From: Cytobacillus citreus
GTDB taxonomy: Bacteria > Bacillota > Bacilli > Bacillales > Cytobacillaceae
Direction: 5' to 3'
Assembly: GCF_018343665.1 (NCBI RefSeq)
Contig: NZ_JAGYPM010000002.1
Coordinates: 599,979 to 663,978, forward strand
Length of the DNA: 64,000 nt
In this document: positions 60,298-64,000 of the stretch, one piece after another
Layout: each line of letters begins with the position of its first letter
Position numbering within the stretch: position 1 is the stretch's first letter
Notes under the pieces: model-generated
What the model was told of the DNA's origin: nothing
The model's input: only the letters and a program-made list of their open reading frames with translations
The model's database searches: none
Made by a program: the position numbers and the translations under genes

Positions 60298-61062
60298 TTA
60301 ATTTTGAACACTTTCACTTCCAAAAATGGAAGTTCGATGCTTCATTCGGTAGCTATCATTATTTAAGTGAATAACTTCTGCTCGATGAATGATTCTATCC
60401 AAAATGGCAGTGGTAATACTTGCATCACCCATTAACTCTCCCCAATCACTAGGTGACTTATTTGAAGTAAGAATGATCGAAGCGTTGTTATATAAGTCGT
60501 TAATAAGATGGAAAAACAGATTCGCTTCGCGCTGATCCATCGCCATAAACATCAGATCATCTATCACAACTAAGTCTGAACTTCGAATCCTTTTCATCCT
60601 TGTCTGTGATTTACGAGTAATTTCTTCTGTTTTTAATGTGTGTATCAACTCTCCCATTGAAGTAAATACAACTTTAAAACCTTGTTTTATTGCCTCTATA
60701 CCTAACCCAATTGCCAGGTGGGTTTTCCCCGCACCTGGCGGTCCAAGTAATATGATATTAAATAATTGTTCAATCCAAGTTAACTCTTTAAGTTGATTAA
60801 GTTGCTTTTTACTTAATGATTCCTGTTCACCTAGATTAAAGTCATTCAGTGTTTTATGATACGGAAACGTAGCCCATTTAAGGCGTTTTTCTATTTGTTT
60901 TTCTTCCCGACGTTTTTGCTCATACGTTAATATTTCTAAAAGAAAAGTAGTATAAGAATCTTCGTTTGTTTCTGCTGCTTTGATTAGTTTAGATATTTCA
61001 TTGGATGTTTCCGTTAAACGCAATGTTTTTAATAACTGTTGTACCTGGTATAGCTGGCTCAC
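60298..61062 (-). CDS. istB: IS21 ATP-binding helper protein
   Basis: The 254-residue AAA+ protein has Walker A GPPGAGKTHLAIGLG, Walker B DLVVIDDLMFMAMD and the sensor region LTSNKSPSDWGELMGDA. IstB forms a complex on target DNA that activates the IstA transposase. Its start overlaps the istA stop by four bases (ATGA-like coupling). Confidence 0.95.
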   Translation of the reverse strand: MSQLYQVQQLLKTLRLTETSNEISKLIKAAETNEDSYTTFLLEILTYEQKRREEKQIEKRLKWATFPYHKTLNDFNLGEQESLSKKQLNQLKELTWIEQLFNIILLGPPGAGKTHLAIGLGIEAIKQGFKVVFTSMGELIHTLKTEEITRKSQTRMKRIRSSDLVVIDDLMFMAMDQREANLFFHLINDLYNNASIILTSNKSPSDWGELMGDASITTAILDRIIHRAEVIHLNNDSYRMKHRTSIFGSESVQN

Positions 61063-62645
61063 CGTATTTCACCAGCCAATACTGAAACATATCCATCCAT
61101 TCCTCGTGTTCCCGGCTTCGTTAACATTTTCGATTCATGAAAGCCATGGAGTGTTTTTATTGTTTCATCATTATCAGTAGGTGCTGTACTGTTCACTTGT
61201 CGTTGACGGTCTAGGTACCGAACCATATCGATAAAATCTGTTGCACAAAATAGTTTCTGATTCACACATTCTTTAAGTGCTTCATTTAATAAGGTATTTT
61301 CGTACTTCTTTATCTCTCTAGATATGAGTTGAAGCTGATCCCTAATGTAACGTGGGTATGCATTTTTTACTGACTCTAGAAAGGAAAGTGCGATATCGAG
61401 ATTATCAAATTGTTCTGCGACTGTTTGAATATATACGTCTATTCCTTTTGTTCGATCTCGAGTATGTTGCCTGTCTTGAATCAGTTTACCTTTTTCTTGA
61501 GAAACACTATGCTTGGCCACTAATTCCCCAGTTTCAGGATCGCAGATTACTAAATAACCGTCGTCTGTCTCAGAAATTGCTACTTGTGGGTACTTTCCAA
61601 ATGTTCCGAGAGGTACGGAATAGCGATTAGAGTTATACCGAATCGTATTGTCCTTTCGAACGGTTCTTGTTATACTAGAGTCGAATTGGTTTTTACTATC
61701 GATAGGGAATCTATTGGTAGATTCAGAGATGGGTCGTAAGTGTTGCTTTTCGAGGAGAAACACATCGACTGGTCTCTTTTTTGTTGTATTATGAATCTTA
61801 TAGTTCCCTGTACGCTTAAGCCATGCCATTCCTTCTTCGTTCCACTTATCGATACCACGATAGATACGGTGTTTGGCAAAGTTATCTTTTACATAACCAA
61901 CTACATTTTCTATTTTGCCTTTACTTTCTGGATCTGCTTTTCTACATACCCAAATCGTTAATTTACGTTCTTCTCTGTATGCTTGAAACTCTCTGGTAAG
62001 AATTAAATCCCCTCCATTTTCACTAACAACGATGAGTGCATCTTGGTCGTATACTAGTTCACTAGGAATACCTCCAAAGTATTGAAACGCATTTTCGTGA
62101 GCTCGTATAACGTCAGTAGTAGTGAAAGGTCTATCAAGCCACTCTTTGTACTTGTACCTTGAATGAGAAAGGACAAATGCTATAAAACGAAGTTTTACTT
62201 CCTTGCCACTCTCTGTACGCTGGACGGTTTGTCCAAAATCTACTTGTATTTGCTCTCCCATTGGTGGGTCAGGAACTGCCTCATATTCTCGGGGGCTAGC
62301 TTCTTTAGAAATATTATATTCTTTACGCAATTCCCTTACATATGCTCTGACTGTGCTCTCGGCAATATCTGTTACTTGCCGTTTTTCTTGTAACCAATCA
62401 AAAACTTGTGCAGCCGTCATATCAGGATAATTATACAACCATGAGAGTATCTTTCCCTTGTGAGTATCTAGCTTTTTCTTCCTGCTTTGTTGTTGAACAA
62501 CCCACTCACTCATTTCCCCAGGAGACCTTTCTAAATAACGATAAACCGTCGTTCTAGAAACACCTAATTTCTTTGCAATTTTAGCCTTACTAAAGCCTCT
62601 CTTTAACAACTGATGAATTTCCATATACATTTGCCACTTATCCAC
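61059..62645 (-). CDS. istA: IS21 transposase
   Basis: The 528-residue protein has an N-terminal HTH (LLKRGFSKAKIAKKLGVSRTTVYRYLE), an integrase core with Asp in IQVDFGQTV, a second Asp in ELVYDQD and Glu in ADPESKGKIEN, and a C-terminal beta-barrel. The complete DDE set and the lack of stops suggest activity. Confidence 0.95.
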   Translation of the reverse strand: MDKWQMYMEIHQLLKRGFSKAKIAKKLGVSRTTVYRYLERSPGEMSEWVVQQQSRKKKLDTHKGKILSWLYNYPDMTAAQVFDWLQEKRQVTDIAESTVRAYVRELRKEYNISKEASPREYEAVPDPPMGEQIQVDFGQTVQRTESGKEVKLRFIAFVLSHSRYKYKEWLDRPFTTTDVIRAHENAFQYFGGIPSELVYDQDALIVVSENGGDLILTREFQAYREERKLTIWVCRKADPESKGKIENVVGYVKDNFAKHRIYRGIDKWNEEGMAWLKRTGNYKIHNTTKKRPVDVFLLEKQHLRPISESTNRFPIDSKNQFDSSITRTVRKDNTIRYNSNRYSVPLGTFGKYPQVAISETDDGYLVICDPETGELVAKHSVSQEKGKLIQDRQHTRDRTKGIDVYIQTVAEQFDNLDIALSFLESVKNAYPRYIRDQLQLISREIKKYENTLLNEALKECVNQKLFCATDFIDMVRYLDRQRQVNSTAPTDNDETIKTLHGFHESKMLTKPGTRGMDGYVSVLAGEIR

Positions 62646-62858
62646 CTTTTACTCCTCCACACTGATGTAAATTTCAAGATTCTATCATTTATCATACAGT
62701 GTCAGAGAACTATTTTTAATAATCGGGAGAGAAGGGACCATTTTCCATTGGAGGATCGTCCATAGGCCATCCCCCAATGAAAACCCAACACCCCCCACTG
62801 GAAAATAAGTGTTCATTCTTATCTAGCAGAAACTGTCTACTTTAGTTTATCAGTCACA

Positions 62859-63018
62859 CCACTACAAGGTTGCGAGAGAATCAAAGAAACCTAAGAGGGG
62901 TTCAACTGCCCGTAAAGGCCCATAAAATGAACACAGACTAAAAGCGCCACATCGTGTGGCAACGTCGGCACTAGCACGTCCTGTGCGTCGAAAAACCCTC
63001 ACTGATGGAAGTTTCACT
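62859..63018. repeat. Dispersed element C right part with an inserted piece of element A
   Basis: From 62859 the sequence resumes element C (GGTTCAACTGCCCGTAAAGG). At 62939-62991 comes GACTAAAAGCGCCACATCGT ... GTCCTGTGCGTCG, which matches the inner block of element A copy 2. Then CCCTCACTGATGGAAGTTTC closes element C. So the site is a mosaic of both repeats plus the IS. Confidence 0.7.
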
Positions 63019-63705
63019 TTATATATTCATGTTGAAATGTTGTTTAAAACCTACTTTTCCTTTATCTGTGACTTTTACAGCTCGAATAGATGGAACTTGA
63101 ACTATCCAACTTAAATCCAAAAAGTGTTTCATCAGCTCATTTCCTAAAGCACCGGCAAGATGATGATGACGCTCACTCCAGTCTAAACATGCATGAGAAA
63201 ATGATCGTCGCTTTCTTTTTAATTGACCTAAATCAATGCCGAAATCAGTAAAGAACTGTTCTCCTTTAGGTGTTACTACAAAGTTTCTTTCTTCTTTTTC
63301 CAAATAACCAGTATTCAACATTGATTCGGTTAAACCGACTCCTAATTTCCCTGCTAAGTGGTCATAGCAAGTTCTAGCTTCTCGAAGCAATTTTACTTGA
63401 CTAGATTGTTTTAACGAACGCACTTCAGGAGGTGGAGAAATCGCAAGAAAAGATTCTAAAATGCGTGCGACTTCTTCATTAGCTAGCTGATAATAGCGAT
63501 GGCGTCCTTGTTTATCAACGTTAACAAGGCTAGCTTCTATTAATTTAGAAAGATGAAAACTGGCTGTTTGAGGTGTTATTGCAGCCATATAAGCTAATTC
63601 ACTGGCCGTATGAAACCGGCCATCCATTAAACTTATTAGAATTGTTGCCCGTGACTTTTCTCCAAGGAGAAAGGCAATTTCCGCCACATTTGGATTTATA
63701 CTCAT
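63019..63705 (-). CDS. ArsR-family (HTH_20-type) transcriptional regulator
   Basis: Residues 1-90 form a winged helix (EIAFLLGEKSRATILISLMD, SELAYMAAITPQTASFHLSK), with no obvious metal cysteines. The C-terminal 130 residues include CYDHLAGKLGVGL and CLDWSERHHHLAGALGNEL, a repeated H-L-A-G motif typical of YczG/Rv0081-like regulators sensing small molecules. ATG at 63705 is preferred for spacing (AAAGG nine bases away); upstream ATG and TTG exist. Divergent from the next gene across a shared operator. Confidence 0.82.
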   Translation of the reverse strand: MSINPNVAEIAFLLGEKSRATILISLMDGRFHTASELAYMAAITPQTASFHLSKLIEASLVNVDKQGRHRYYQLANEEVARILESFLAISPPPEVRSLKQSSQVKLLREARTCYDHLAGKLGVGLTESMLNTGYLEKEERNFVVTPKGEQFFTDFGIDLGQLKRKRRSFSHACLDWSERHHHLAGALGNELMKHFLDLSWIVQVPSIRAVKVTDKGKVGFKQHFNMNI

Positions 63706-63720
63706 TTTCATCAACCTTTC

Positions 63721-63753
63721 TGCATTCTATATTTCGATAATAATTGAAGTGTT
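63721..63753. promoter_or_regulatory. Candidate operator of the ArsR-like regulator
   Basis: TGCATTCTATATTTCGATAA then TAATTGAAGTGTT contains a dyad TTCGATAAT-AATTGAA. It is 19/20 identical to 56498-56517, located in the 90-base divergent gap. Confidence 0.6.
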
Positions 63754-63795
63754 TGTCGCTTACAATGATTTATGACAACTCAAGGAGGTAACACA

Positions 63796-64000
63796 ATGAA
63801 TACCTATTATGCAGCTATATTTACTTCTCAAAGAACAGAGCACAATTCAGAAAGATATGAAAGTATGTCAGACAACTTGGCAGAACTAGTAAAAGCACAA
63901 CCTGGATTTATTAGGATTGAGAGCGTAATAAATAACGAAGGGTATGGTATTACAATTTCTTATTGGGTATCCTTAGAAGCAATTCAAAAATGGAAAGCTA
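63796..64000 (+). CDS. Antibiotic-biosynthesis-monooxygenase-like protein (partial)
   Basis: The frame starts MNTYYAAIFTSQRTEHNSER after AAGGAGGTAACACA and runs off the window after 68 codons. The pattern (AIFTSQR..., MSDNLAELVKAQPGFIRIES, GYGITISYWVSLEAIQKWKA) is that of dimeric ABM-domain proteins. Such genes next to ArsR-like regulators may act in quinone or haem-related oxidation; the substrate is unknown. Confidence 0.75.
   Translation, partial: MNTYYAAIFTSQRTEHNSERYESMSDNLAELVKAQPGFIRIESVINNEGYGITISYWVSLEAIQKWKA

Larger units (their letters stand above)
60262..62858 (-). mobile_element. IS21-family insertion sequence, apparently intact
   Basis: Ends TGTGACCGTCAAG (60262) and, inverted, TGTGACTGATAAAC (62858) are imperfect terminal repeats, with extra internal copies of TTGAACAC near 60280 and 60302 and GTGTTC near 62810. 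A 5-bp duplication CCACT flanks it (60257-60261 and 62859-62863). It carries istA and istB without frameshifts. It sits inside a copy of dispersed element C. Confidence 0.9.

Overview
The window reads as a stretch of chromosome from a low-GC, endospore-former-type Bacillaceae (Bacillus sensu lato). The evidence is gene order as well as single genes: hprK-lgt-yvoD-ppaX-yvoF, hisZGDBHAFI, trxB, yvcI-rapZ-yvcK-whiA-crh, clpP, sigL(rpoN), cggR-gapA-pgk-tpiA-gpmI-eno, and secG-est-rnr-smpB-ssrA all follow Bacillus subtilis-like synteny. Strong GGAGG ribosome binding sites, TTG and GTG starts, a CtsR box, a CggR operator and Crh with Gln15/Ser46 agree. Genus and species cannot be fixed from the sequence alone.

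Layout. 1-800: layered transposon debris (an IS200/IS605-type right end sitting in the last codons of a Tn3-family transposase, then an IS3-family tail). 903-6004: nagB (minus), then the HPr kinase/lgt/ppaX operon. 6531-13009: an eight-gene, mostly overlapping histidine operon. 13833-21111: TPR protein, thioredoxin reductase, and the yvcI-rapZ-yvcK-whiA-crh group that couples carbon metabolism to envelope and cell division. 21346-22320: clpP (minus, CtsR-controlled) and tRNA-Arg(CCG). About 22400-31650: a small phage-like island beside the tRNA with integrase, ImmA/ImmR-type immunity genes, an operator cluster, a DUF771 protein, an antirepressor, a DnaD-like replication protein, a second tyrosine recombinase and many small ORFs, but no virion genes. 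32250-41847: sigma-54, a glutaredoxin-like protein and the complete CggR-controlled triose-phosphate glycolysis operon. 41966-47885: a NERD-domain protein, a duplicated-domain small protein and a TetR/acyl-CoA ligase/MaoC/KAS III cluster. 48146-53404: secG, carboxylesterase, RNase R, SmpB and tmRNA, i.e. secretion followed by ribosome rescue. 53656-64000: an accessory region with an ECF sigma/anti-sigma pair, an EamA transporter, lipoprotein and secreted proteins, an intact IS21-family element and an ArsR-like regulator divergent from a monooxygenase-like gene.

The most unusual signal lies between genes. Three tandem arrays (13060-13304, 31750-32066, 51979-52118), with quite different sequences, share one geometry: GACC, then GGTC 31 bp later, then the next GACC 21 bp later, for a 52-bp period. 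One further isolated GACC-31-GGTC unit is at 6264, and a different array at 41890-41990 has a period of about 20.5 bp. These distances are close to 3, 2, 5 and 2 turns of B-DNA. This fits arrays of 25-bp imperfect palindromes presented on one face of the helix, and I find no described family that I can match to it.

Other non-coding structure includes a dispersed palindromic element present in six full or partial copies, a MITE-like element inside the cggR-gapA gap, a second dispersed element split by the IS21 insertion, and a 20-bp motif (19/20 identical) upstream of both the EamA transporter and the ArsR-like/monooxygenase divergent pair. All functional assignments come from reading motifs and from synteny; no database search was run.
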